DNA of 64,000 bases from Lawsonella clevelandensis (GTDB lineage: Bacteria; Actinomycetota; Actinomycetes; Mycobacteriales; Mycobacteriaceae), in assembly GCF_001293125.1 (NCBI RefSeq), contig NZ_CP009312.1:810608-874607 (forward strand), in the 5' to 3' direction. The position numbers and the translations under genes were made by a program. The notes beneath the pieces were generated by a model, which was not told the DNA's origin, ran no database searches, and saw only the letters and a list, made by a program, of their open reading frames with translations. Below are positions 51,801 to 62,404 of the stretch, one piece after another (positions within the stretch are counted from its first letter, which is position 1; every line of letters begins with the position of its first letter).

Positions 51801-53748
51801 GCAGACCGGCGATGGCGGAGTCTACGTCGGTGGAGACGACCTCCTTGCGGAAGCGGCCGATGGAGCGGGTGGAGAGGGTGTGGGCGACGGCAGCGAGGTC
51901 GACGTCACGGTTATCCTCCAGCCAGTCCGCCACATGCTTGGCGGTTTGGCGGGCGCGGGTGGCGAGGGTGCCGGAGACAGGCAGCACATAGGTGCGGGGT
52001 TCTTCCAGCTCCTCGAACATGGCGTTTTCAGCCTCCAGCTGGGCGCGCTCAGCGTCGCTCAGCGCGGGCAAGTCGGCAGCAGCAGGCGCGTCAGTGTCAG
52101 CAGCGTCGGCGGCAGCGGACTCGTCACTCTCCACAGCGGCGGGAGAGGCCGGGCCAGTGTACTCCTCCACCACAATGTGGGCGTTGGTGCCGCCGAAGCC
52201 GAAGCCGGAGACACCAGCCACTGCCTTACCGGAGTAGCGCGGCCACTCGCGGTTCTCGGTAACGGGCTCCAGGTGGTCGCCCTCGAAGTTGATGTACGGG
52301 TTGGGCCCGGCGAAGTGCAGCATGGGCGGGATGACACCCTTTTCCATAGCCAGCGCCAGCTTGATGAGGGAGGCGGAGCCGGCGGCGGACTCCATGTGGC
52401 CAAAGTTGGTCTTGCACGAGCCCAGCAACAGCGGCTTTTCTTCGTCGCGGCCGTAGCCCAGCACTTTGCCCAGGGCGAGCGCCTCGATGGGGTCACCCAG
52501 GATGGTGCCGGTGCCGTGGGCCTCTACATAGTCCACGTCCTGCGGGACGATGTTGGCGTCGTGGTAGGCATCCACCAACACCTCCATCTGCGCATCCGGG
52601 TTGGGGGCGGTAATGCCGTTGGAGCGGCCGTCCTGGTTGACAGCCGAACCCTTGATGACGGCGTAGATATGGTCGCCATCAGCCTCAGCATCCTGGAGGC
52701 GCTTCAGCAGCACTAGGCCGGCGCCGTCAGAGCGGGAAATTCCATCGGCGTCGTTGGAGAAGGCCTTAATGTAGCCGTCCGGGGAGAGCACCGTCTCCAG
52801 GTCGGCGAAGGCCAGCTGGGTGCCGGGGGCAAGAATGAGGTTGATACCGCCGGCCACGGCCAGGGAGCTTTCGCCCCGGCGGAGAGCCTGCACAGCTTGG
52901 TGGACGGCCACCAAGGACGAGGAGCAGGCGGTGTCCATGGAGATGGAGGGGCCGCGGAAGTCAAAGGTGTAGGAGACGCGGTTGGCCAGGATTGAGGGGG
53001 ACAGACCGGTCAGGGAGTAGGGGTGGAAGGCAGAGTAGTCGCTTTCCAGGATGCGGGCGTAGTCCTGGTTGGAGGCGCCAATGAATACGCCAACCTTGTG
53101 GCCGCGCTGCTCAGAGATGGGAAGGTGAGCGTCCTCGAACACCTCGTAGGTAAGTTCCAGGAGCATACGCTGCTGCGGGTCAACCTGCTCAGCTTCGCGG
53201 GGGGAGATAGAGAAGAATTCGGGGTCGAAGTAACGGATGTATTCGGACGTGATGAAGCCGCCACGAGTAGGGGCTGCCGTGACCCTGGCGTCAACTTCCT
53301 TGTCCTCCAGGAATTCCTGGTAGCGGTCAGCGGGGAGGTCGGTGACGGCATCGACGCCGTCGTGAAGGAGCGTCCAGTACTGTTCCGGGGTGTTGGCGTC
53401 GCCAGGGAAGCGGGTGGCGACACCGATAATGGCGATGTCGGCTCCTTCTACGGTGGAGCGGTCGCGTACCTTCTGGTGGGTTTCGGCGGCGGGGTCGGAG
53501 TCGTCGAGGAGGAAGACTGCCAGTTTGTTCACTGTGGGGTTCTGGTACACCACGGCGGCATTGATGGATTTACCGGTGAGGTTTTCCAGCTGGCCGGCGA
53601 GTTCCAGAATGCTTCGGGAGGACAGACCGAATTCTTCGAAGGGCTGGTCCGGATTCACTTCCGAAACGGTAATGCTTACGTCGTTTGCAATCCATTCCCG
53701 CATCCAGGCAATGAGTTCAACAACCGTAAGGTCAGACTTCACAATCAA
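48802..53748 (-). CDS. pks13: Mycolate-condensing polyketide synthase Pks13
   Basis: A 1648-residue synthase that condenses the FadD32-activated meromycolate with the carboxylated alpha-chain to make the mycolate skeleton. Domains in order: N-terminal ACP (Ser44 in GLSSRS), ketosynthase (Cys275 in DTACSSS, His411 in EAHGTGT, His451 in NFGHME), acyltransferase (Ser768 in GHSMGE), linker, C-terminal ACP (Ser1212 in GLDSLM), thioesterase (Ser1452 in GGWSLGG, His1623 in KGDHLS). All catalytic residues are intact. The start is TTG 53748 or GTG 53742; no ATG fits. A terminator separates it from fadD32 upstream, so it likely has its own promoter in 53749-54070. Confidence 0.96.
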   Translation of the reverse strand: MIVKSDLTVVELIAWMREWIANDVSITVSEVNPDQPFEEFGLSSRSILELAGQLENLTGKSINAAVVYQNPTVNKLAVFLLDDSDPAAETHQKVRDRSTVEGADIAIIGVATRFPGDANTPEQYWTLLHDGVDAVTDLPADRYQEFLEDKEVDARVTAAPTRGGFITSEYIRYFDPEFFSISPREAEQVDPQQRMLLELTYEVFEDAHLPISEQRGHKVGVFIGASNQDYARILESDYSAFHPYSLTGLSPSILANRVSYTFDFRGPSISMDTACSSSLVAVHQAVQALRRGESSLAVAGGINLILAPGTQLAFADLETVLSPDGYIKAFSNDADGISRSDGAGLVLLKRLQDAEADGDHIYAVIKGSAVNQDGRSNGITAPNPDAQMEVLVDAYHDANIVPQDVDYVEAHGTGTILGDPIEALALGKVLGYGRDEEKPLLLGSCKTNFGHMESAAGSASLIKLALAMEKGVIPPMLHFAGPNPYINFEGDHLEPVTENREWPRYSGKAVAGVSGFGFGGTNAHIVVEEYTGPASPAAVESDESAAADAADTDAPAAADLPALSDAERAQLEAENAMFEELEEPRTYVLPVSGTLATRARQTAKHVADWLEDNRDVDLAAVAHTLSTRSIGRFRKEVVSTDVDSAIAGLLAIAEGTESSDVYSGHHVALEGPVWVYSGFGGQHRKMGKRLYLADKFRGDFGGIFAASFDNVAALIKEESGHDIREIMLTDALNWDTETAQDGIFAIQVALTDTLTYFGCQPAAVIGHSMGEVAAAYAAGGLSLDDAVRVICVRSRLLGEGEATLSEDEQGGMALVEYSAEEIAQLVADNPGTFDTVEPAVYAAPTQITVGGKKPDVQAFVDYATENGKFARMLNVNGAGHTSMVAPLIGELIGEIADIEPLPLHCTLFSSIDKEAVYQVGDTPTTYKYFAKGMRHSVWFTQAVSQACQAGHTCFMEVSAHPVAILSVAAATYAANIPNAKLFYTLRRKEYEPNTLVRAIAQLAAAGHHANLRNLALTQEYADVPRTAFQRKYCWTSARLSGANDSHLPGAHVLLPTGQHVWKAQHKAVKQLEMLAQSAAEYCFGEEGVVTSWQLDGEDVPDARYITMLNPQEGGATVEIFTQLHGESRPLASATITVGDPNAVSAIVIAKPDADEFGPEDPLAENNTDNEFYDPTTGETVVERLTKIVATNLAYNPEDLTSELPLMELGLDSLMAIRIKNRIQYEFQIPELDLMVVRSSTIGDVAEYISNVRDAQSQGLSGEEASKVSAQKLAEKKADENAAGTPGDGAGADVPPRDASERLAFSTWATVTGESAGDVMRPLPPISDDTRVKLAERLAERTGSDIDPVLLQDVKNIEQLANIIRPFLEKEVEGLVRTLRDFPEGQQSKALFLFHPAGGTTAQYSALVDDLPADIPVFGLERVEGPLEERAAEYLPAIKEVQPEGPYTLGGWSLGGALAYEVAKQLIAAGDEVAAILLIDTVQPSEPDPGTREELHARWDRYASFIQKTYGVNFQVPHDILDAQGEDGMMKLFAQMAATADLSNTGVSAAVLEHQRASFVDNRMLANLDMETWASVQVPVTLYRAERMHDGAIELEPRYATIDPDGGWGKIVKDLTVVPLKGDHLSVIDEPEVGKIARNITERRESLGL

Positions 53749-54071
53749 TCTCGATTCTCTATTGTTCGCTCACTGGGTAGTTGGGCTACGCTGCAGAATC
53801 CCTGGAACTCTTGCCATTCCATGGAAATAAACTGTCTTGATATTTTCTCCAATGGCCCCCGACCGGTGGTCGAGCCATTTCAGTGGAGTATTTCGCACGA
53901 AGTGTTAGTAACTGGTGTCCATATGGGCACAATCGACAATACCCACAGTCTTGTTAATTCTACTGGACAGTACGCGAGCCACAAACTAACTTCGGGGCAC
54001 GTCGCACTGTCCACTACACAACACCAAAACGCTAGTCAATTATGGAGGGTGCCTGCACAAGCAGCAGCACC

Positions 54072-54131
54072 AAAAACGCCTGAAGCGGCAGTGCCCCGGA
54101 ACCCCTCACCGGGGCCCAGGCGCACTGCCGC
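54072..54131 (-). terminator. Intrinsic terminator after fadD32
   Basis: GCGGCAGTGC pairs with GCACTGCCGC, with a nested CCCCGG/CCGGGG, and on the minus strand TTTTT follows at 54076-54072. It stands about 50 bp past the fadD32 stop. Between it and pks13 (53749-54071) no gene is seen. Confidence 0.75.
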
Positions 54132-54184
54132 ACAGAGCATTAGGTCACAGTCATACCGGCAACCAGCCTACTGACCGTCACAGC

Positions 54185-56098
54185 CTAGAAGCGGGCGTTC
54201 AGAGAGTCGCTCTCGTACGCATTACGGCACTCCAGACGCTTAATCTTCTGGGTGGGGGTACGCGGAATAGCACCCTGCTCCACCACACGGAAGTCTGCCA
54301 GCTGCACACCGTGGCGGCGAGCCACCAGGGTACGCACCGCGTTAAGCGTTTCCTCGAAGTCCTCCACTTCGTTATCCGGGTTAACCTCGGCCACAACCAC
54401 CAGCTGCTCACCCTTCGTATCGGGGGCAATCACACGGCCGGTGCGGTGGGACGCGGAGTCCAGTAGCTCAGAAGCGTTGACGGAAAAGGCGGCGATGGTA
54501 TTGGGCAGGAACTTGCCGGCACCCGCCATCATCACAGTCTCTTCAATGTCGGTGGCAACGTGGTTACGGCCATCCACAATGACGAGGTCCTTCACACGGC
54601 CGGTGATGAACAGCTGGCCGTTGTAGTAGGCACCGCAATCGCCGGTCCGCAGCCACTTGGTGTCCCTGTCGACCTTCTGGCCAAAGCGGATGGTGTGGGT
54701 GAGGTCGTCGTCGAGGGTCTCTACCAGTTCGTTGTCGAAGGTCTCGGCGGTTTCCTCGGGGCGGTTCCAGTAGCCGGAGGCCAGGTTCGGGCCAGCAATC
54801 CAGATCTCACCGATGGTGCCATCGGGAACCTCGGAGCCGCGGCCCAGGTACTCCTCGTTCTCGTCGAACTCGGTGCGGACAATGACGGCGTACTCGTTGA
54901 GGAGCGGGCCACCCACACCCACCTGGGACAGACCCTTATCCTCCTCGCCCGGCGCAACCTCGACGAACTTGCCTTCAGCTAGCTCGTAGCCATCAACCTT
55001 AGCGATGAAGGTGGGCACCTCGGGCTCAGGGGTGGCGGCGCCGGAGGTGGTCTCCGACATGCCGTAAGAGGCGCGCATGGCGTTGTCGTGCAGGCCGTAG
55101 GGCTTGAAGGTGGCGTTGAAGAAGTCGACGGTGCCCTGGGTGACGGACTCGGAGCCGTTCATGAGGGCAACAACCTTGGACAGGTCAAGAGACTGGCCCT
55201 CTTCCGGCTTACCGCGGGCGGCGGCCAGGCCGAAGGCGAAGTCGGGGCCGGAGGAGAAGACGTCCTCGCCGTCAATGGACTGCAGGGCGTTCACCCAGCG
55301 GGAGGGCTGCTGCAGGAAGGCGGCGGGCTCCATGATGTCGATGTAGGTGTAAGACAGCGGGGCTGCAAACAGGTAGATGAGGGACATGGAGTGGAAGATC
55401 GGAATCCAGTTGACGCCACGGGTGCGTGGCTTCATGCCAATGGTGCGCATAATCTGCAGCACGCTGACCAGGGCTGCACGGTGGCTGATCTTGGCGGCGG
55501 TGGGGCGACGGGTGGAGCCGGAGGAGTACTGCAGGTAGGCGATGTCCTCGGGGTCGAGCTCGGGGTCAACCCAGGAGGCGGCCATCTCGTCCTCAATGCC
55601 CTCGATGGCGATGATGCGGGGCTTGTTCTCCACGTGGACGTTCTTCAGGAACTGGCGGACGGAGCCGGCAACCTTGGCATCGGTGAGGATGACCTTAGGC
55701 TCGGCGTCGGTGAGGATAGCCTCCAGGTAGCCAGCATGGGCGGGCTCGGTGGGGCTGAAGGCGGGGATGGAGATCTGGCCACCGAAGAAGGGGGCGAAGA
55801 AGCCGGTGATGTAGTCCAGGTTCTGGGCCATCATGACGACGACGCGGTCGCCGCGCTCGCAGACCTGCTGAAGGCGGGCGGCGATGGCCTTGGCGCGGGT
55901 GGTGAAGGAAATCCAGGTGAGAACGTCCGGGGTGGGGTTTGGGTCGCGGAGGTAATCGAAGAACCGGTAGATGGGGTAATCTTCCGCCTCTCCAGCCAGG
56001 ATCTGGGCGACGCGTTGCTCGGCGATAGCCGGGAAAGTAGTCAGGACAGAGGTGTCGATAGTGGTGCCACGGAAGAGCGGCTCTACCTCAAAGGACAT
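54185..56098 (-). CDS. fadD32: Long-chain fatty acyl-AMP ligase FadD32
   Basis: A 637-residue adenylating enzyme that activates meromycolic acid as acyl-AMP and loads it on the Pks13 N-terminal ACP. The ATP-binding motif is YSSGSTRRPTAAKISH. Later signatures ASYGMSETTSG, GEIWIAGPNLASGYWN, WLRTGDCGAYYNGQLFITGR and DLVIVDGRNH are typical of FAAL-class ligases. The length equals that of M. tuberculosis FadD32. GGAAGG lies 8 nt before ATG 56098. The gene is followed by a terminator and then pks13. Confidence 0.95.
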   Translation of the reverse strand: MSFEVEPLFRGTTIDTSVLTTFPAIAEQRVAQILAGEAEDYPIYRFFDYLRDPNPTPDVLTWISFTTRAKAIAARLQQVCERGDRVVVMMAQNLDYITGFFAPFFGGQISIPAFSPTEPAHAGYLEAILTDAEPKVILTDAKVAGSVRQFLKNVHVENKPRIIAIEGIEDEMAASWVDPELDPEDIAYLQYSSGSTRRPTAAKISHRAALVSVLQIMRTIGMKPRTRGVNWIPIFHSMSLIYLFAAPLSYTYIDIMEPAAFLQQPSRWVNALQSIDGEDVFSSGPDFAFGLAAARGKPEEGQSLDLSKVVALMNGSESVTQGTVDFFNATFKPYGLHDNAMRASYGMSETTSGAATPEPEVPTFIAKVDGYELAEGKFVEVAPGEEDKGLSQVGVGGPLLNEYAVIVRTEFDENEEYLGRGSEVPDGTIGEIWIAGPNLASGYWNRPEETAETFDNELVETLDDDLTHTIRFGQKVDRDTKWLRTGDCGAYYNGQLFITGRVKDLVIVDGRNHVATDIEETVMMAGAGKFLPNTIAAFSVNASELLDSASHRTGRVIAPDTKGEQLVVVAEVNPDNEVEDFEETLNAVRTLVARRHGVQLADFRVVEQGAIPRTPTQKIKRLECRNAYESDSLNARF

Positions 56099-56316
56099 GC
56101 GTAACCTTCCTTAGGGGTTCTGGGATTTCGCGTTATCACGGGGTTTATCGGAAAGAGCCGGAAAAACGTTACACACGCCCTGCGATAATTACTGAGAGGA
56201 ATCTTCGTAGGGCGTGTGCGGGGGATTCTGCGTGCTATGCGTGCTGCCCGCGTGTCGACGGTGTTACTGGCGCCAGCGATGTGGTGAACATGGCTGCGCC
56301 GGTGGCGTAGCTGACG

Positions 56317-57360
56317 CTACTGTCGCTTCTGGAGTGACGGGCAGAGGTATTTGTCGGAGGACGCGTAAATAACCTTCTTTGCCTTAGCTTTATTCACGCC
56401 GGGGGTCATCTGCACAAGGGTGTCCATCATGACGTCCTGGATCTCGTCAGTCTTCTTGTCGTTCGACATTTTCGCCTGGCAGTGCGTGTAGCCCATGCCG
56501 AGGAGAGCCGTCTCCATGCCATCCTTCACCGGGATGCCGCCCTTCTTCACTGCGCGGAAGTAGGCTTTCGCGTTCGGGTCTGAGTTCGGGTCCATAGCAA
56601 GGCCAGACAGGTCGGGGGTGACGGCCTTATCGCCGGCGGGTGCCTCGGCATCCGGGGCGGAGGTGCGGTTCTCCCCAGCCACCGTGGAGCTGGTGATGGC
56701 GGTGACGGTGGCGGCGGCGTTAGTGGAGGAGCTGCGCTGGCTAGCGATGGCGGCGATGACGATGATGAACACCAGCACGATGGCGCCAATGATGAGGTAG
56801 GTGCGCTTGTTAGCGAGGGCATCCGTACCGAAGAAAGCGGCGAGGCCTGTGCGCTTGCCACCCCGTGCGTCGGTGGGCTGCGCGTTGGCAGACCGTGCAG
56901 CGCTCCGCTGGGAACTGCCGCGCTGGACATTGCCGCGCTGAGCCTGCCCACGGAGTCCAGACATACGCTGGGCTGCACCGCGCTGGCCAGCACCACCACG
57001 CTTGGCAGCACCGGCGCCACCGATTTTGCCCCAGGCAGCACCACGGCCGCGGCCGGCGTTACTGCCCGTACCGCGTGCGGCACCAGCAGCGGTACCTTGC
57101 CCGGCGCGTCCGGCAGCTCCCCCGCGGCTAGCGGTGGGGCGGACGGGACGAGAGGGGCGTTGGGTAGGGCCATCACCTCGCCTGACTGTGCTGTCACCCC
57201 GCCCGGCTGCACCAGCAGTGCCGCCGATACGCTGTGCAGGGGCGCGGCCGGGCCGGCCTGCCGCTGCAGGGCGGCTGGAGGGGGAGGGGCGGGAAGGGCC
57301 GGTGGGGCGACCCTGTTGACCCGGCTGGTCCGGGCGCGGGGGGCGAGGGGGATTCGTCAT
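56317..57360 (-). CDS. Pro/Arg-rich membrane protein with C-terminal DUF732-like domain
   Basis: A 347-residue protein. Residues 1-170 are Pro/Gly/Arg-rich, low complexity and probably cytoplasmic and disordered, with repeated RGxxQRG units at about 120-160. One transmembrane helix (TYLIIGAIVLVFIIVIAAIA) near residue 195 is followed by a Ser/Thr linker and an exported C-terminal domain with AYFRAVKKGGIPV, GMGYTHCQAK and a terminal KYLCPSL. This two-Cys pattern resembles DUF732. AAGGAGC lies before ATG 57360. It sits between PAP2 and fadD32 in the wall locus; role unknown. Confidence 0.75.
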   Translation of the reverse strand: MTNPPRPPRPDQPGQQGRPTGPSRPSPSSRPAAAGRPGRAPAQRIGGTAGAAGRGDSTVRRGDGPTQRPSRPVRPTASRGGAAGRAGQGTAAGAARGTGSNAGRGRGAAWGKIGGAGAAKRGGAGQRGAAQRMSGLRGQAQRGNVQRGSSQRSAARSANAQPTDARGGKRTGLAAFFGTDALANKRTYLIIGAIVLVFIIVIAAIASQRSSSTNAAATVTAITSSTVAGENRTSAPDAEAPAGDKAVTPDLSGLAMDPNSDPNAKAYFRAVKKGGIPVKDGMETALLGMGYTHCQAKMSNDKKTDEIQDVMMDTLVQMTPGVNKAKAKKVIYASSDKYLCPSLQKRQ

Positions 57361-57392
57361 AGCTGCTCCTTGTGGATGCCTACGACGCCATA

Positions 57393-58271
57393 CTAACTAT
57401 TTTTCTGACCAATAAGCCGCTGCAACACGACGGGGCCCCATTTGTGGGTCGCCAGGCTGGTGGCGGCACCCAGCGCAGCGCCCGCCACCACATCCGTGGG
57501 GTAGTGGACGCCGGCCAGCATGCGGGAGGCCATCATAATGGGGCTGAGCACCAGCGGCAGTGGATTATGGGTGATCATGGTGGCGCTGGTGGCCCAGCTG
57601 GTGGTGCTGGTGGCGTGCGAGCTGGGGAAACTGAGCTCGCTGGGGGTGGTGACGTTGACGTCAATAGCCGGGTTGCTGGGGCGGTGGCGGCGCACAATCC
57701 GCTTAATGATGACGGACAGGGCGTGCGAGCCGAAGGCGGAGAGGGCTGCCCACCCCCATTGTTTCCGCTGGTTAGGGAAGGAGAGGGCGCATACGCCGGA
57801 GAGGGCCAGCCAGCCCAGGGAGTGTTCGCCGAAGTGGGAGAGGCCCTGCGCAGCCTTTACCGTCCACGGGTAGGGGCGGCACCAGCGCTGTAGGTTAACA
57901 AGGAGGTGTTCTTCTTCGGAGAAGTAGCGGGAGGCACCGGAGAAGGCATCGGGGACGTCTGCGGGGACTTTGCCACGGCCGAACCACTGGGCGCGTTTCC
58001 ATTCCTCCCAGGTGACGTCAAAGACGCTGCGTTTGCGGTAGCCGGCGGCAGAGCCCAGTTCGGGGTGAATTTGGGAGGCGCCGGTATGGGCGTCGACATA
58101 GTGCAGGTCGTGGGGTACGCCGCCGTGGCCATCGTGGTGTGCGGTGGCGCCCGTGTGAGCATCCACGGGGACAGTATGGTCAGCTGCGGGAGCGTCGTGG
58201 CCACCGTGGTGTGCGGCTACCTCGTGGGCAGCGGACTCGTGGGATTCAGGCTCGCTGGAAGCGTTCGCCAT
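57393..58271 (-). CDS. PAP2-family phosphatase (Rv3807c-like, decaprenyl-phosphoribose phosphatase candidate)
   Basis: A 292-residue membrane phosphatase. The three PAP2 motifs are present: KRIVRRHRP (190-198), SFPSSH (His219) and SRMLAGVHYPTD (His256, Asp260). Its position by ubiA, glfT2 and glf matches Rv3807c, thought to dephosphorylate DPPR before DprE1 acts. Residues 1-75 form an unusual His/Ala/Asp-rich N-terminus (AAHEVAAHHGGHD and repeats) absent from the short Rv3807c and possibly metal-binding. The reaction is inferred from family and context. Confidence 0.88.
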   Translation of the reverse strand: MANASSEPESHESAAHEVAAHHGGHDAPAADHTVPVDAHTGATAHHDGHGGVPHDLHYVDAHTGASQIHPELGSAAGYRKRSVFDVTWEEWKRAQWFGRGKVPADVPDAFSGASRYFSEEEHLLVNLQRWCRPYPWTVKAAQGLSHFGEHSLGWLALSGVCALSFPNQRKQWGWAALSAFGSHALSVIIKRIVRRHRPSNPAIDVNVTTPSELSFPSSHATSTTSWATSATMITHNPLPLVLSPIMMASRMLAGVHYPTDVVAGAALGAATSLATHKWGPVVLQRLIGQKNS

Positions 58272-58395
58272 GGCAGTGTTCTCCGTGCTTGTTGGGTGGA
58301 TCGATAGTTGTTATTCATGGATGGCTCGGCACGTGCTGCGCCCAAAGCCTCAGCACAAGGCCACAGCCCAGCGCCAGCCCAGCCGCAGCTCGGCA

Positions 58396-60545
58396 TCAGC
58401 CCAGCGTGTCGGGCCCGAAAATCTCGGACCATGCCTCCAGGCTGGTCAAGCGCGGATGTGCCGCCCGATACTGGCGCTGCATCTCCGCCCACTTCTCGCG
58501 CAGCTGCTTGTGCATGGCAAAGGAGTCCTTCACCAGCTGTTTCGCTTTGTCCAGGTCGCGCTGCCGGTACACCACACCACGCCCATCAGCAGTGGTGACA
58601 GTGGCCCCATCCAGCCGGCTGAGGGAATACCAGCGGGCATCAATGGGCGGCAGATTCATCTGCGGGGTGGAATGGTGGGCGGGGTTCGCCGGGCGTACTG
58701 AATGCAGCAGCCCCTTCGCCAACGCCGTCACCTTCCGGCGTATACCGCGCGGCTCCTCCGTCACCCCACCGGGCCCACCGGAGGGGGCAGGCAGATCGCT
58801 GGCGGAACGGAGCACCACCGCATCTGGGAACTCACGGCGCAGAGCAGCGACCTTTGGGAGGGCAGTGGGCAGCAAGTCGAAGAGGGCATCGGGGCCGCGC
58901 AGGAAGTCCTTAATGGCCTCAATCTGGATGGCGACAGTGCTGTACTCCAGGCACAGCGTGTGCTTCACCACGGCTTTCGCCATAGAGGCCAACATGCCGT
59001 TAATGGAGGCACCCTCCGGCTGGGTAAGGGCGGCCACCACCAGGCGGTTACGCAGGTGGAAGTAGGCCTGCCAGTCGATCGCGTCATCCTTATCCGACCA
59101 GGCCATATGCCAAATGGCGATACCGGGCATGGTGACGGTGGGGAAGCCGTGAGCACCGGCGCGCAGTCCGAACTCGGCATCGTCCCACTTGATGAAGAGG
59201 GGCAGAGGCTGGCCGATGGTATCCGCAACGAGTCGCGGGATGAGGCACATCCACCAACCGTTGTAGTCCACATCGATACGGCGGTGCAGGTCTGCGGTTT
59301 CCTGCCAGCGAGGGTCGGCCAGGCCGGTGTGCTGGGCGCCGCGGTGGTCGCGGGCCGCCGACAGCGGGTATTGGCTGAAGTCGTGGTCGTAGTGGACGTG
59401 CGGGGCGGAGGTCCACATGAAGTCGGCGCGGTTGATAACCTCGCCCATGGAATGGAGGTGGCTGCGCTCCTGCAGATTGAGCATCTGGCCGCCCACCAGC
59501 ATGGGCTGCTTGGCGAAGCGGGCAAAGGCGACGGCGCGGAGGATGCTGTCGGGTTCGATGGCGATGTCGTCATCCATGTAGAGGATGAAGGGGGCAGTGG
59601 TGTGCTGACGGGCCTCATACATGATGCGGCTGTACCCACCGGACCCACCCAGGTTGCCCTGCTCAAAGCGGAAGAAACGGCCGTCAGGGGTGACGGAAAG
59701 CGGCTGGCCGGCTGCATCAGTGGCGCCATCCACTCCCCCACCAATGCCGAAATGGGCTGCGGCAGATGCAAAGTCGGGGTGGTCAATAACCTTCTTGGTG
59801 CCCTGGTCGGGCATCAACACGGCCTCGATAATGGCGTCTACATCCGGGTCGGAGGCCAGCGCCTGCAGGGCCGCCACTGCGTCATTAGGACGGTTGAAGG
59901 TGGGGATACCAATAACCACCTTGTTGGCGTTATCGACCTCGTGGGTAAGGCCGGTCTGCTGATCCGTATAGGTGACAGTGGTGGGGGCGGCAACGGGGGC
60001 ATACCAGCCACCCTCCAGCAGCTCCACCGGGGTGTCGGCGGTGATGTCGAACCACAGCCAACCGCCATCCTCGAAAGGCTCCAGGCCAAGCGTGAGCTCC
60101 ACAATGCTGGAACCGTCCGCACACTGGGTGACCTGTGGGTCCAGAGTGTGCGGTGCAGTAGTGGCGGCAGTAGCGCCGTCACCTTCCGGACCACAGAAGG
60201 ACACGCCGGTGATACCGATGCGGGACCCATCAATCTTGGACCGGTAGGTATCTACCCGGCCCGAGCCGGTGAGATGCAAGCGCAACACCACCGAAGTGAG
60301 AGTGCTCCAACGCCGCCAATAGGAGGCGGGCAGACCATTGAAATACGTCTCGAACGACACTTCCGAGTCTGCCGGAATCCGCAAGGAGGTGCGACTCGGG
60401 GCATGGCAGCGACGCGGATTGGTGGAGGCTTCCACCAAGTAAAGGCTGCGCACGTCAAGAGGCTCACCGGGGCGCGGGGTGATGATGCGGGAAAGCCGCT
60501 CCCCCACAAAAGAAGAAAACTGTGCGGACGTTGAAGCAGTGGGCA

Positions 60546-60546
<1 letters not shown>
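58396..60546 (-). CDS. glfT2: Galactofuranosyltransferase GlfT2 (Rv3808c-like)
   Basis: A 716-residue bifunctional UDP-Galf transferase that polymerises galactan with alternating beta-1,5 and beta-1,6 links. The N-terminal RIITPRPGEPLDVRSLYL signature, the beta-sandwich region (ASYWRRWSTLTSV), NLGGSGGYSRI, metal triad Asp325-327, KWDD (Asp455-456) and His480 in AIWHMAW are all present. It is about 80 residues longer than the M. tuberculosis enzyme. ATG 60546 overlaps the glf stop by one base (TAATG), so the pair is translationally coupled. A diverged paralogue is at 14432. Confidence 0.95.

Positions 60547-62404
<1,858 letters not shown>

Noticed and set aside
50554-52716. 720-codon plus-strand frame opposite pks13
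   Set aside because: Pks13 is certain by catalytic motifs; the antisense frame has no recognisable domain.
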